NCBI GenBank assembly: GCA_964384215.1
Contig: CAYLLB010000002.1
Coordinates: 124,001-188,000 of the forward strand
Length of the DNA stretch: 64,000 bases
From: JAJFUV01 sp964384215
GTDB taxonomy: Bacteria > Acidobacteriota > Terriglobia > Bryobacterales > Bryobacteraceae
Direction of reading: 5' to 3'
Below are positions 44,585 through 53,266 of the stretch, in pieces; position 1 is the first letter of the stretch; each line of letters starts with the position of its first letter. The position numbers were made by a program, and so were the translations under genes. The notes below the pieces were generated by a model. That model made no database searches. It was not told the DNA's origin and saw only the letters and a list, made by a program, of their open reading frames with translations.

Positions 44585-45226
44585 CTACCTCTTTGGCGGT
44601 ACAACTTCGCCTTTGCGCCGTAGGGTGGGCGCCTTGCGCTTCGCGTCCGACTCTTTCTTTTCGGCGGCGCGTTTCTCCTTCAGTTCCTCAGGCCTCATCG
44701 CTGCTTCGCGTTCGGCGCGCTCGCGGCTTTCCTTGGCCGCCACGCGGGCGCCGCGCGTCTTGAGATCCTCGAGCGCCATCTCCAGACTGTCGCGCGTGGC
44801 GTCGAGCGCCGTCTTCAAAGCGAAATCGTATCGCGCGCGGTCCTTGGCCGGAGCCTGATCGAAAGCTTCCAATGCCGCAACCATCTTCTTCTCGCTTTCG
44901 GCGACGGCCTTCACGCCCAGTTCGATGTCGAGATGCCGCTTCAGTGCGTCGTCGGAGACCGTGTCGATGGCTTCGATGATCTTGGTGTAGTCCTCCAGCG
45001 TCTCGTGTATCCGCAGCGAACGGCCCGCCTTCTCCTCGGCAAACAGATGCTTGAGCAACGCCAGGCGAGCATCGGCGAACTTCAGGTAGAGCTTCAGGCG
45101 CTCATTGGGCTCCTGCGCTTCGCGCACCAGATCGACCTCCTCGGCGGTGAGGAAGTCGCGCTGCGCGGCGAGCGGCATCGCGGCGGCCAATACGAGAGCG
45201 GCTCCCAGCACTCTCATAACGGTCAT
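44585..45226 (-). CDS. Secreted helical protein of unknown function
   Basis: A 213-residue protein with a signal peptide (residues 1-20, ending PLAAQ). The mature part is almost entirely charged alpha helix. Its C-terminal 60 residues are a Lys/Glu/Arg-rich single helix (about 150-205), coiled-coil-like. The start is ATG at complement 45224-45226, which overlaps the preceding stop (ATGA), so it is coupled to the upstream gene. It is the last gene of a three-gene operon with a TPR protein. The function is unknown. Confidence 0.65.
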   Translation of the reverse strand: MTVMRVLGAALVLAAAMPLAAQRDFLTAEEVDLVREAQEPNERLKLYLKFADARLALLKHLFAEEKAGRSLRIHETLEDYTKIIEAIDTVSDDALKRHLDIELGVKAVAESEKKMVAALEAFDQAPAKDRARYDFALKTALDATRDSLEMALEDLKTRGARVAAKESRERAEREAAMRPEELKEKRAAEKKESDAKRKAPTLRRKGEVVPPKR

Positions 45227-45663
45227 TTCCAACTCACCCGGCCCAGGATCGCGTCCAGCAGTTCGTCGTGCGCGCGCTGGACGCGATCGCGCACTTTGTC
45301 GAGGGGCGCCAATTGATCTCCGCTCAGCTTGAGCCGGAAATTGTCGATTCTGCGCAACAGCGCGCGCATGCGAATCTCGGCGTTCTTGAAGTGCTTGCCG
45401 CCGCTCCTCGGATTCTTCCCGGACTGTTTGAGGCTGTCGAGCGCCAGGTCAACCGACGCACCGGTTTCCTCAAGCGCCGCAAGTACTCCACCCCAATTAC
45501 CGGCTTCATACTCTTTGTCCGCGGCGTCCATCTGCTTGTCGGCATTTTCGAGCGCCAGACGAGAACGTTTCTCTTTGTTGGACTCCGCCTTCGCAGGCCC
45601 CAGGTCGGCACGGACAGGACAAGCAGCCATAGCGAGCAGAAGAAAGATCAGTGTGCGTTGCAT
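45223..45663 (-). CDS. Small secreted helical protein of unknown function
   Basis: A 146-residue protein with a signal peptide (residues 1-19, ending VRA). A conserved-looking helical hairpin follows, with NADKQMDAADKEYEAGNWGG and KHFKNAEIRMRALLRRID segments, shaped like a small TPR-like repeat. It starts in a TAATG overlap with the TPR gene and ends in an ATGA overlap with the next, so translation of all three genes is linked. The family is not recognised. Confidence 0.65.
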   Translation of the reverse strand: MQRTLIFLLLAMAACPVRADLGPAKAESNKEKRSRLALENADKQMDAADKEYEAGNWGGVLAALEETGASVDLALDSLKQSGKNPRSGGKHFKNAEIRMRALLRRIDNFRLKLSGDQLAPLDKVRDRVQRAHDELLDAILGRVSWK

Positions 45664-46880
45664 TACCGTCTGCTCAGCTCCTTCTTGATGACCTTGATGC
45701 GCTGGCGGGCCTTGAACTCCTCGTCGGGATGCTGGTTCTGGCTCATCGAAAGGAATTTCTCGTAACTCGCCAGAGCTTCCTTGTACAACCTGTTCTTATC
45801 GTAAATCATGGCGCGGAAGTAATGATGCGCGGTGGTCTCGCCTCCAAGAGCCGCTATCTTGTCGAGCGCGGCGAGTGCCTGCGGGTAGTTTTCGGTGAGG
45901 ATCAGCATGGCGGCGAACTCGTTCCAGGCTTCTTTCGAATCCGGCTTAAGCTGTGTCGCCTGATAGAACTGTTTCGCGGCATCCAGGTAGCGCTTGGAAT
46001 CGCGGAGCGCGCGGCCGTAGGTCATGCGGAGTTGCAGATTGGATGGCTCGGCTTCGGCGGCCAGCGCCAACTGTGCCACGGCCTTGTCCATCTGCTTCAA
46101 CCGCAGGTAGGTGACACCAAGGGCCAGCCGGTTGGCCGGGGTGGGCGACTTCGCGACGGCGGCCTCCAGGTTCGCCACAGCCTCTTCCGGTTTTCCCGAT
46201 TCAAGTTGTAGCTCGCCCATGCGCTCGCGCGCCGCCGGATTGTCCGGGAACTGTCCGTAGATTGCGATGGCATCCGCGGGACGCTTCGCGGCCTCAAACA
46301 GGGAGGCAAGTTCGAGCAGCGAGTCGCGGTAAGCCGCGTCGAGTTCGGCGGCGCGACGATAGTGAGGTTCGGCTTCCGGTAACCGGTTTTGTTTGGCCAG
46401 GGCCCTGCCCAGGCCGGACTCCGCTGCGGCGGACTTAGGATCGGCGGCCAGTGCGGCGGCATACCGAGGCTCGGCTTCGGTGAAGCGACCGTCGGCCACG
46501 AGAGCTTCGGCCAGGTAAAAGTTCGGGCGAAATTCTTTCGGCTTCTTGGCGGCGGCCGATTCCAGGTAGCGGATCGCTTCACCCGCGAGCTTGTCGCGCA
46601 GCAGCAGCACGCCCAGGTTCAACTCGGCTTCATAGAGGCCGGGTTTCATCTCCAGTACGCGCTTGTAACGGGGCACTGCCTCGGGATCCTTGCCGGCCAG
46701 GCTATATGCGAGCGCCAGATGGAACAGCGCGGCGTAGTCCTTGGGATCCAACTCGGTGGCTTTGGTGAACAGTTGGACGGCCTGTTCGTAATTGCGGGCT
46801 TCGAGTGCCTTCATTCCTTCGGCGCTGGGATCTGGAGTTTGCGCAAGAGAGATTAAGAGAACGCCGGCCACCCACATCAT
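45663..46880 (-). CDS. Secreted TPR-repeat protein
   Basis: A 405-residue protein with a short hydrophobic leader and about nine tetratricopeptide repeats: EARNYEQAVQLFTKATELDPKD, then successive 34-residue units with A-x3-Y/L and P-x positions. TPRs make curved scaffolds for protein binding. It is the first gene of the operon with the two small secreted proteins, so it may form a periplasmic complex with them. The partner is unknown. Confidence 0.8.
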   Translation of the reverse strand: MMWVAGVLLISLAQTPDPSAEGMKALEARNYEQAVQLFTKATELDPKDYAALFHLALAYSLAGKDPEAVPRYKRVLEMKPGLYEAELNLGVLLLRDKLAGEAIRYLESAAAKKPKEFRPNFYLAEALVADGRFTEAEPRYAAALAADPKSAAAESGLGRALAKQNRLPEAEPHYRRAAELDAAYRDSLLELASLFEAAKRPADAIAIYGQFPDNPAARERMGELQLESGKPEEAVANLEAAVAKSPTPANRLALGVTYLRLKQMDKAVAQLALAAEAEPSNLQLRMTYGRALRDSKRYLDAAKQFYQATQLKPDSKEAWNEFAAMLILTENYPQALAALDKIAALGGETTAHHYFRAMIYDKNRLYKEALASYEKFLSMSQNQHPDEEFKARQRIKVIKKELSRR

Positions 46881-46941
46881 GGTCCCATTTTAGAAGGTTC
46901 GGAGCCAGGGGAACCTGCGAGCTCGATTATTAGTTGTCTCC

Positions 46942-49755
46942 TTACCGCGCGGCAAGCGCACGCTTCAGGAATTGGCCAGTGTAAGAAGCCTCCACTTCGG
47001 CCACCTGCTCGGGCGTTCCTTCGGCTACGATGTAGCCGCCGCGGTCGCCGCCCTCCGGGCCCAGGTCAATGACCCAGTCGGCCGCGCGGATGACCTCCAA
47101 GTTGTGCTCGATGATGAGGACACTTCCGCCGCTGCGGATCAGTCGCTGGAACGCGTCGAGCAGTTTTGCGATGTCGTCGAAGTGCAGGCCGGTAGTGGGT
47201 TCGTCGAAGACGAAGAGCGTGCCCGCGCAAGAAGCCTGTGCAAGGTGAGCGGCTAGTTTCACGCGCTGGGCTTCTCCTCCCGAAAGCGTCGTCGCGGATT
47301 GGCCCAGCCGCAGGTAACCGAGGCCCACATCGGCCAGCACGCGCAAGCGCGAGGCCAGGCGGGGCACGTGCGAGAAAAACGAGAGCGCCTCCTTCACCGT
47401 AAGCTGCAGGACTTCATGGATATTCAGCCCACGGTAGCGCACGTCGAGGATCGAACTCTTGTAACGCGTGCCCCTGCATTCCTCGCACACCAGTTCGACG
47501 TCTGCCAGGAACTGCATCTCGACGGTCACCGTGCCGTCTCCCTGGCACGTCTCGCAGCGGCCACCTGGGACGTTGAAGGAGAAGTGGCCGGCCTTGTAGC
47601 CGCGGCGGTCGGCCTCGGTTGTGGACGCGAACAGGTCACGGATGATGTCGAACGCCTTAATGTAAGTGACGGGATTTGAGCGCGGCGTGCGGCCGATAGG
47701 CGACTGGTCCACCAGCACAACGTTCGTGAGCAGGTCGCCGCCTTCCACCTTCCGCCACTGCCCGCGGTGGCCGGTTTCCGGGACTTCCTCTCCGCTGCTC
47801 CGCGCACCGTGGCGGATCTGCTTGGCCAGCGCCGCGCAAATCACGTCGTGCACGAGGCTGGACTTGCCGGAACCCGACACTCCCGTGACCGCAACCATCA
47901 TGCCCAGCGGGATGGCGACGTCGATGTTCTTCAGGTTGTGGGCGCGTGCGCCGACGAACCGGACCACGCGTTTTCGGTTCACCGCGCGGCGCTCCGCACG
48001 GAGGGCTGTCTGCAGTTCGCCGCGCAGATAGCGGCCCGTCAACGAAGCGTTCGAATCCGCGAGGAGGTCCTGGTACGATCCTTCGAACACGACGTGGCCA
48101 CCGTTTTCGCCCGCGCCGGGGCCGAGATCCACAATGTGGTCGGCCGCGCGCATTATATCCGCGTCGTGCTCAACGACCACGATGGTGTTCCCAAGATCGC
48201 GCAGTTCATCCAGGATGCGGATGAGCCGGCCCGTGTCGCGGCTGTGTAATCCAATGGACGGCTCGTCGAGCACGTAGCACGCGCCCACCAGGCGCGAACC
48301 GAGCGACGCGGCAAGTTGTATGCGCTGCGCTTCCCCGCCCGACAAGGTCGCGGACTTGCGATCGAGCGTCAGGTACTCCAGGCCGGCATCGTTGAGGAAT
48401 CGCAAGCGCTGGCGGATTTCGACCAGCACACGCTCCGCAGCAGCGGCAGCTTCGGCGTCCAGCTGCAGTGTATCGAAGAACTGGCGCGCGTCGGCGATGT
48501 TCATGCGCGAGACCTCGGCCAGCGTCTTAGCACCGACGCGGACGTACAGCGCTTCCTTGCGCAGCCGCGCGCCGCGGCAGTCCGGGCACTCCGTGTAGCC
48601 GCGATACCGGCTCAGGAACACGCGTACCTGCACCTTGTACTTCTTCTTTTCCACGTCGCGGAAGAAGCCGTAGACGCCCTCGAAGCGCCCGTCGCCTTCG
48701 AGCACGAAACGCCGCTCTTCGGCGGTAAGGTCCATCCAGGAGACATCCAGACGCACCTTGCCGCGGCCCAGGCGCTTCAGTTCACCGTAATTCCAGCGGT
48801 ATTGCGGCTTTGTCCAGGGATCGATGGCGCCTCCGGCCAAGGTGAGCGAGGGATCGGGGACAATCAGGTCCAGATCGTAACCAATCGTGTTTCCAAAACC
48901 CTGGCAGGTGGGGCAGGCTCCATAAGGATTGTTGAAGCTGAACAGAGACGGTTCAGGCGTTTCGAACGCGATGTCGCAGCGCTTGCAGGCGAAACTCTCG
49001 CTGAAGCGCAACCGCCCGGCTTCGCTTCCACCCGGCTGTTCGAAAATCACCTCACCGGCTTCGCGATAGCAGATCTCCACGGTGTCCACCAGGCGCTGGT
49101 GCAGTCCCGAGGACAGTACAAGGCGGTCCACCAGTGCGTAAAGCGGCTGGCCGAAATCGATGTCTAGCAGCGATTCGGGCGTGGAGAACTCGAACATGCG
49201 GCCGTTCTGGAACAAACGGTTGAAGCCCTTCTTGCGCAATTCGAACAGGTGGTCGCGCAGGGCCGCGGTTTTGCCCTCGCCGCCGAAACGAATTGGGAAC
49301 AACGCGTACCAGCGCGAACCTTCCGGTTGTTCGAGCATATGGGCGGCAACGTGGTCCACGGTGTCGCGTTCCACCCTCTGCCCGCAGTTAGGACAATACG
49401 TGCGGCCGGCCCGCGCATAAAGCAGGCGCAGGAAGTCGTACAACTCGGTGGCCGTGGCTACGGTCGAGCGCGGGTTGCGGGTCGTGTTCTTCTGGCGGAT
49501 AGCCACCGGCGGCGCCAGCCCGTCCAGCTCATCGACGTCTGGCTTTTCCATGCGTTCCAGAAACTGCCGCGCGTAGGCAGACAGCGATTCCACGTAGCGT
49601 CGCTGGCCCTCGGCATAGATCGTGTCGAACACCAGGGAAGACTTGCCCGAGCCGGACACGCCCGTGACCACTGTCAGGCGGTCGTGCGGCAGTTCGAGCG
49701 TGACGTTTTTCAGGTTATGAACCCGCGCGCCGCGAATGACAATGGCGTTTTCCAA
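46942..49755 (-). CDS. uvrA: UvrABC excision nuclease subunit A
   Basis: A DNA damage recognition ATPase of 937 residues. There are two ABC modules: Walker A GVSGSGKSS near residue 31 and again near 628, signature LSGGEAQR (residues about 480 and 820), and two zinc fingers, CKRCD...CPTCQ and CETCQ...CEECRG. The 200-residue insertion and the UvrB-binding region are present. It is divergent from mutY, another repair gene. Confidence 0.97.
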   Translation of the reverse strand: MENAIVIRGARVHNLKNVTLELPHDRLTVVTGVSGSGKSSLVFDTIYAEGQRRYVESLSAYARQFLERMEKPDVDELDGLAPPVAIRQKNTTRNPRSTVATATELYDFLRLLYARAGRTYCPNCGQRVERDTVDHVAAHMLEQPEGSRWYALFPIRFGGEGKTAALRDHLFELRKKGFNRLFQNGRMFEFSTPESLLDIDFGQPLYALVDRLVLSSGLHQRLVDTVEICYREAGEVIFEQPGGSEAGRLRFSESFACKRCDIAFETPEPSLFSFNNPYGACPTCQGFGNTIGYDLDLIVPDPSLTLAGGAIDPWTKPQYRWNYGELKRLGRGKVRLDVSWMDLTAEERRFVLEGDGRFEGVYGFFRDVEKKKYKVQVRVFLSRYRGYTECPDCRGARLRKEALYVRVGAKTLAEVSRMNIADARQFFDTLQLDAEAAAAAERVLVEIRQRLRFLNDAGLEYLTLDRKSATLSGGEAQRIQLAASLGSRLVGACYVLDEPSIGLHSRDTGRLIRILDELRDLGNTIVVVEHDADIMRAADHIVDLGPGAGENGGHVVFEGSYQDLLADSNASLTGRYLRGELQTALRAERRAVNRKRVVRFVGARAHNLKNIDVAIPLGMMVAVTGVSGSGKSSLVHDVICAALAKQIRHGARSSGEEVPETGHRGQWRKVEGGDLLTNVVLVDQSPIGRTPRSNPVTYIKAFDIIRDLFASTTEADRRGYKAGHFSFNVPGGRCETCQGDGTVTVEMQFLADVELVCEECRGTRYKSSILDVRYRGLNIHEVLQLTVKEALSFFSHVPRLASRLRVLADVGLGYLRLGQSATTLSGGEAQRVKLAAHLAQASCAGTLFVFDEPTTGLHFDDIAKLLDAFQRLIRSGGSVLIIEHNLEVIRAADWVIDLGPEGGDRGGYIVAEGTPEQVAEVEASYTGQFLKRALAAR

Positions 49756-49818
49756 AACTGGTAACCTACTGTGGAGTCCCGGGCAAGGTGGCTATCATTT
49801 CAGTATAGCAACGGCACT

Positions 49819-50799
49819 ATGAAGAGCCTTTCGGATTTCCGGCGAAGTCTTCTCTCGTGGTACGACCGCTCAGCGCGCAGCCTGCCATGGCGGCGGACAT
49901 GCGATCCGTACCGGATCTGGGTAAGCGAGATCATGCTGCAGCAGACGCGCGTAGCGGCGGTGCTGCCCTACTACGAACGCTTCCTGGAACGGTTTCCGGA
50001 CGTAGAGTCCCTTGCCGAGGCATCCGAGCCGGAGGTGCTGGCGGCCTGGAGCGGGCTCGGCTACTACTCGCGCGCCCGCAACATGCTCAAGGCCGCGCGG
50101 CAAATCGTGGAGCGCTGCGGTTTCCCGCGCGATTACGAATCGATCCGCGCGCTCGCGGGTGTGGGCGACTACACGGCGGCGGCCATCGCCAGCATCGCCT
50201 TCGGCCTGCCGCACGCGGTACTGGATGGCAACGTGCTCCGCGTATTGAGCCGCATTGCGAACGACGCGGGCGATATCTCCTCGGCTCTGACAAAGCGGCG
50301 CCTCGGCGAGATTGCCAACTTGTTCCTCGATAATCAGCGGCCGGGCGATTTCAACCAGGCTCTGATGGAGCTCGGCGCCACCATCTGCGTGCCCGGCCAA
50401 CCGCTGTGCGGCGAGTGCCCCTTGAAGCGGCACTGCGAAGCACACCGCGCGGGCGTAGAGAAGGAGCGGCCGGTGAAGGCTGCGCGCGGAGCCACGCGTA
50501 AAGTGCCGTTGACACTGCTGGTGATCGAACGCGAAGGGAAGATTCTGCTCTATCAGCGCCAGCATCCGCCCATGCGCGGCTTCTGGGAATTGCCCGAGTC
50601 CCTCCAAGTGCCGCTGGCGCAACGCGGAGGCGTGTCACGCAGATTCCGCCACAGCATCATGAACCAGAACTATGAGGTGACGGTGGAACGCGCCACGCTG
50701 GCTCGTGCGCCGAAGGGTATGCGTTGGTTGAACCCGTCTGATCTCGCGGCCCTGCCGCTGACCACCATGAGCAGAAAGGCTCTCAGACTATTACGATGA
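49819..50799 (+). CDS. mutY: A/G-specific adenine glycosylase MutY
   Basis: Removes A opposite 8-oxoG. A 326-residue protein with LPWRRTCDPYRIWVSEIMLQQTRV, the helix-hairpin-helix AGVGDYTAAAIASIAFG, Asp in LDGNVLRVL and the 4Fe-4S motif CVPGQPLCGECPLKRHC (C-x6-C-x2-C-x5-C). A Nudix-like C-terminal domain reads the 8-oxoG. It overlaps the downstream gene by 4 bases (ATGA). Confidence 0.95.
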   Translation: MKSLSDFRRSLLSWYDRSARSLPWRRTCDPYRIWVSEIMLQQTRVAAVLPYYERFLERFPDVESLAEASEPEVLAAWSGLGYYSRARNMLKAARQIVERCGFPRDYESIRALAGVGDYTAAAIASIAFGLPHAVLDGNVLRVLSRIANDAGDISSALTKRRLGEIANLFLDNQRPGDFNQALMELGATICVPGQPLCGECPLKRHCEAHRAGVEKERPVKAARGATRKVPLTLLVIEREGKILLYQRQHPPMRGFWELPESLQVPLAQRGGVSRRFRHSIMNQNYEVTVERATLARAPKGMRWLNPSDLAALPLTTMSRKALRLLR

Positions 50800-52004
50800 A
50801 ACCCAACTGGTCCCGGCGCGAGTTTCTCGCCACACTTGCGGCCGTCCCTTCCGGCGCGGCCCGTGTTCGCCGCATCACTACCGGACCGAAATACCACTGG
50901 TTCGGCTACTACGACAAGCTGCAGTTCGATCTCACCGGACGCTACGTCCTCGGCATGGAGGTGGACTTCGAGCACCGTTCGCCTCGCCCGGACGATGTGA
51001 TCCGCGTGGGCATGGTGGACCTCGAAGCGCGCGACCGCTGGATCGAACTCGGGTCGAGCCGCGCCTGGAACTGGCAGCAAGGGTGCATGCTGCAATGGCT
51101 GCCGGAGGCCAAGGACGAGGTCATCTGGAACGACCGCGAAGGTGGCCGCTTCGTGGCACATATTCTGAATGTGCGTACGGGCAAGCGCCGTACCATCCCG
51201 GCGCCCATCTACACGCTGAGCCCCGACGGGACCTGGGCCGTCGCGCCGGATTTCCGCCGGCTCAACGACTGCCGGCCGGGCTATGGCTACGCCGGCCTGC
51301 CTGACCCCAACGCCAACATCCTGGCCCCGGAGGACGCGGGCATCTGGCGCGTTGACTTGCGCACCGGGAAGCAGAGGCTGCTGCTCAGCTTCGCCGATGC
51401 GCTGAAGGTCCCGAATCCGCACGGCGACTGGACCGGCGCCAAGCACTGGTTCAACCACCTGCTGATCGCGCCGGATGGCAACCGCTTCATCTTCCTGCAC
51501 CGCTGGCGCGGCAAAAAAGAAGGCACAAGCTTCGCGACGCGCATGATCACGGCGGATCGTGATGGGCGCAACCTGTACGTCGTCGATCCGTACGGGCGCA
51601 CGTCGCACTTCATCTGGCGCGACGCGAACCACATTCTGGCCTGGGCCTGGCATCCGTCGCGGGGCGACAAGTTTTATCTGTATGAGGATCGCAGCGAGCG
51701 TGTGGAGGCGAGTGGCTCTGAGGTCATGACGCGGAACGGCCACTGCACCTACCTGCCCGGCAATCGCTGGATCGTCAACGACGCTTACCCGGACAAGGAA
51801 CGCAACCAGCCGCTATATCTATACGAAGTCGCGACGGGCCGCGCGATCGAGCTTGGCCGTTTCCACTCGCCCGCCGCTTACACGGGCGAGTGGCGCTGTG
51901 ACCTGCACCCGCGATCGAGTCCGGACGGCACGAAGATTTGCATCGATTCGCCGCACGAAGGCGGCCGTCAGATGTACCTGATCGACGTGCCGGTGAAGCC
52001 TTAG
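50796..52004 (+). CDS. Exported TolB/WD40-like beta-propeller protein
   Basis: A 402-residue protein with a Tat-like leader (SRREFLATLAAVP). The mature part repeats the TolB-type strand pattern: a motif like SPDG at PIYTLSPDGTWA, APDGNRFIFLHRWR and SSPDGTKICIDSP, each about 60-80 residues apart. This suggests a six-bladed propeller. It resembles oligogalacturonate-lyase-like or periplasmic-sensor propellers. Function is not certain. Coupled to mutY by an ATGA overlap, an odd pairing. Confidence 0.7.
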   Translation: MKPNWSRREFLATLAAVPSGAARVRRITTGPKYHWFGYYDKLQFDLTGRYVLGMEVDFEHRSPRPDDVIRVGMVDLEARDRWIELGSSRAWNWQQGCMLQWLPEAKDEVIWNDREGGRFVAHILNVRTGKRRTIPAPIYTLSPDGTWAVAPDFRRLNDCRPGYGYAGLPDPNANILAPEDAGIWRVDLRTGKQRLLLSFADALKVPNPHGDWTGAKHWFNHLLIAPDGNRFIFLHRWRGKKEGTSFATRMITADRDGRNLYVVDPYGRTSHFIWRDANHILAWAWHPSRGDKFYLYEDRSERVEASGSEVMTRNGHCTYLPGNRWIVNDAYPDKERNQPLYLYEVATGRAIELGRFHSPAAYTGEWRCDLHPRSSPDGTKICIDSPHEGGRQMYLIDVPVKP

Positions 52005-52819
52005 GCCGGTTTCACCGCGCGCACGTACGCGCTGATGAACTTGCCCGCCACCTTTGGCGCGATGGAGTCCACCTCAATTCCCTTCGCGCCGAGGAATCTT
52101 CGCGCGTCCTCAAAATCGTAGACTCGCGTGGGCTCGATTTCGATCTGTTCGAAGCCCGCGGCGGCAAGCTTGTCGCGGTACTCACTATCCTGCATCGCGC
52201 CGGCGATACATCCGATCCACAGTTCGACGTTCTTGCGGATCTCAGCCGGCACCTCGCCGCGCACCACTACGTCGGAGACGGCGAAGCGCCCGCCGGGCTT
52301 GAGCACGCGAAAAGCCTCGCGAAGGACGCGATCCTTGTCAGCAGAAAGATTGATGACGCAGTTGGAGATGATGACGTCCACCGAGTTGTCCGGCAGGGGG
52401 ATGTTTTCGATTTCGCCTTTGAGGAACTCCACGTTTTCGACGCCGGCCTTACGCAGGTTCTCGCGCGCCAGGGCCAGCATTTCGTCGGTCATGTCGAGAC
52501 CGTAAGCTTTCCCCGTGGGTCCGACGCGGCGCGCGGAAAGCAGCACGTCGATGCCTCCGCCGGAGCCGAGGTCGAGGACTGTTTCGCCGGGATTCAGCTT
52601 GGCCAGCGCAGTGGGGTTTCCGCACCCGAGCGACGCGCGCAGGGCCTCCTCGGGAACTTCCCCGCCCTCGGAATCCGAATAGAGGTTCAGCGTAATGGGA
52701 TCGCAGCAGGGGTCGAGTACCGATCCTCCGCCGCAGCATGAACTGCGACCGGTGTACACCCGCAGCGCGGCCTGGCCGTATTTCTCCTTCACGACGTCCT
52801 TGATGTTCGATGTACTCAT
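52001..52819 (-). CDS. arsM: Arsenite S-adenosylmethyltransferase
   Basis: Methylates As(III) using SAM, so the volatile product leaves the cell. A 272-residue protein with SAM motif VLDLGSGGGIDV near residues 80-91, the Cys-rich N-terminus SSCCGGG and PCCDP, and NCVINLSADK (family Cys used for arsenic binding). It is encoded two bases downstream of the ArsR gene, so it is induced by arsenic. The start ATG at complement 52817-52819 is supported by this spacing. Confidence 0.93.
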   Translation of the reverse strand: MSTSNIKDVVKEKYGQAALRVYTGRSSCCGGGSVLDPCCDPITLNLYSDSEGGEVPEEALRASLGCGNPTALAKLNPGETVLDLGSGGGIDVLLSARRVGPTGKAYGLDMTDEMLALARENLRKAGVENVEFLKGEIENIPLPDNSVDVIISNCVINLSADKDRVLREAFRVLKPGGRFAVSDVVVRGEVPAEIRKNVELWIGCIAGAMQDSEYRDKLAAAGFEQIEIEPTRVYDFEDARRFLGAKGIEVDSIAPKVAGKFISAYVRAVKPA

Positions 52820-52821
52820 AC

Positions 52822-53166
52822 CTACTTCCCTTTCTTGCCGGTCTGTACGATCGCCTTCGGTTCCACTGCCTGGTTGCGCGTGCAGCATTCGGCGTACAGA
52901 AATCCGAGCAGTTGGCGCAACGCTTCCGTATTGGCCGTATAGCGCAGGAAGGTGCTTTCGCGCTTCACTAGGACAAGCCCCGCGGTACGGAGCTTGTCGA
53001 GGTGGTGCGAGAGCGACGACCCGGGCAGCCTGAGCTCCCCGCCGATCTCTCCCACGACCATGCCGGTGGGGTGCGCGGCCAGCAGCAGGCGCATAATGCG
53101 GAGCCGGGGCTCGGCGCCCATAGCAGTAAGCATAGCGGCGTAACGGCTCACCTCCCCTGATTCCAT
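52822..53166 (-). CDS. arsR: ArsR-family arsenic-responsive repressor
   Basis: A 114-residue winged-helix repressor. The helix-turn-helix is LPGSSLSHHLDKL, after EPRLRIMRLLLAA. Two adjacent Cys (AECC, near residue 96) in the C-terminal helix form a C-terminal arsenite site, as in the Acidithiobacillus-type ArsR, and the classical CVC motif in the recognition helix is absent. Its start ATG is almost at the predicted transcript start, so the message may be leaderless. An alternative internal ATG would give a shorter N-terminus. Confidence 0.9.
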   Translation of the reverse strand: MESGEVSRYAAMLTAMGAEPRLRIMRLLLAAHPTGMVVGEIGGELRLPGSSLSHHLDKLRTAGLVLVKRESTFLRYTANTEALRQLLGFLYAECCTRNQAVEPKAIVQTGKKGK

Positions 53167-53200
53167 ATTTCTATAATAATGGAAATATCGAATGTGTCAA
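53165..53200 (-). promoter_or_regulatory. Promoter and operator of arsR-arsM
   Basis: On the minus strand TTGACA (perfect -35, complement 53195-53200), 18 bases, TATTAT (complement 53171-53176). A perfect 7-bp inverted repeat (ATATTTC at 53165-53171, GAAATAT at 53182-53188, 10-base spacer) covers the -10 region and fits an ArsR dimer site. Confidence 0.75.
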
Positions 53201-53212
53201 TAGACAGGCATA

Positions 53213-53244
53213 AGAAAGCCGGGGAAGCTTCCGCCTGCCCCGGC
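53213..53244 (-). terminator. Terminator of the first Oar-like receptor
   Basis: On the minus strand a 7-bp GC stem (GCCGGGG at 53218-53224 with CCCCGGC at 53238-53244), a 13-base loop, and a T-rich tail (TTTCTTA). It lies 23 bases after the receptor's stop and before the arsR promoter, which isolates the two units. Confidence 0.75.
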
Positions 53245-53266
53245 TGGGTCTCGTGAACCGCATCGG

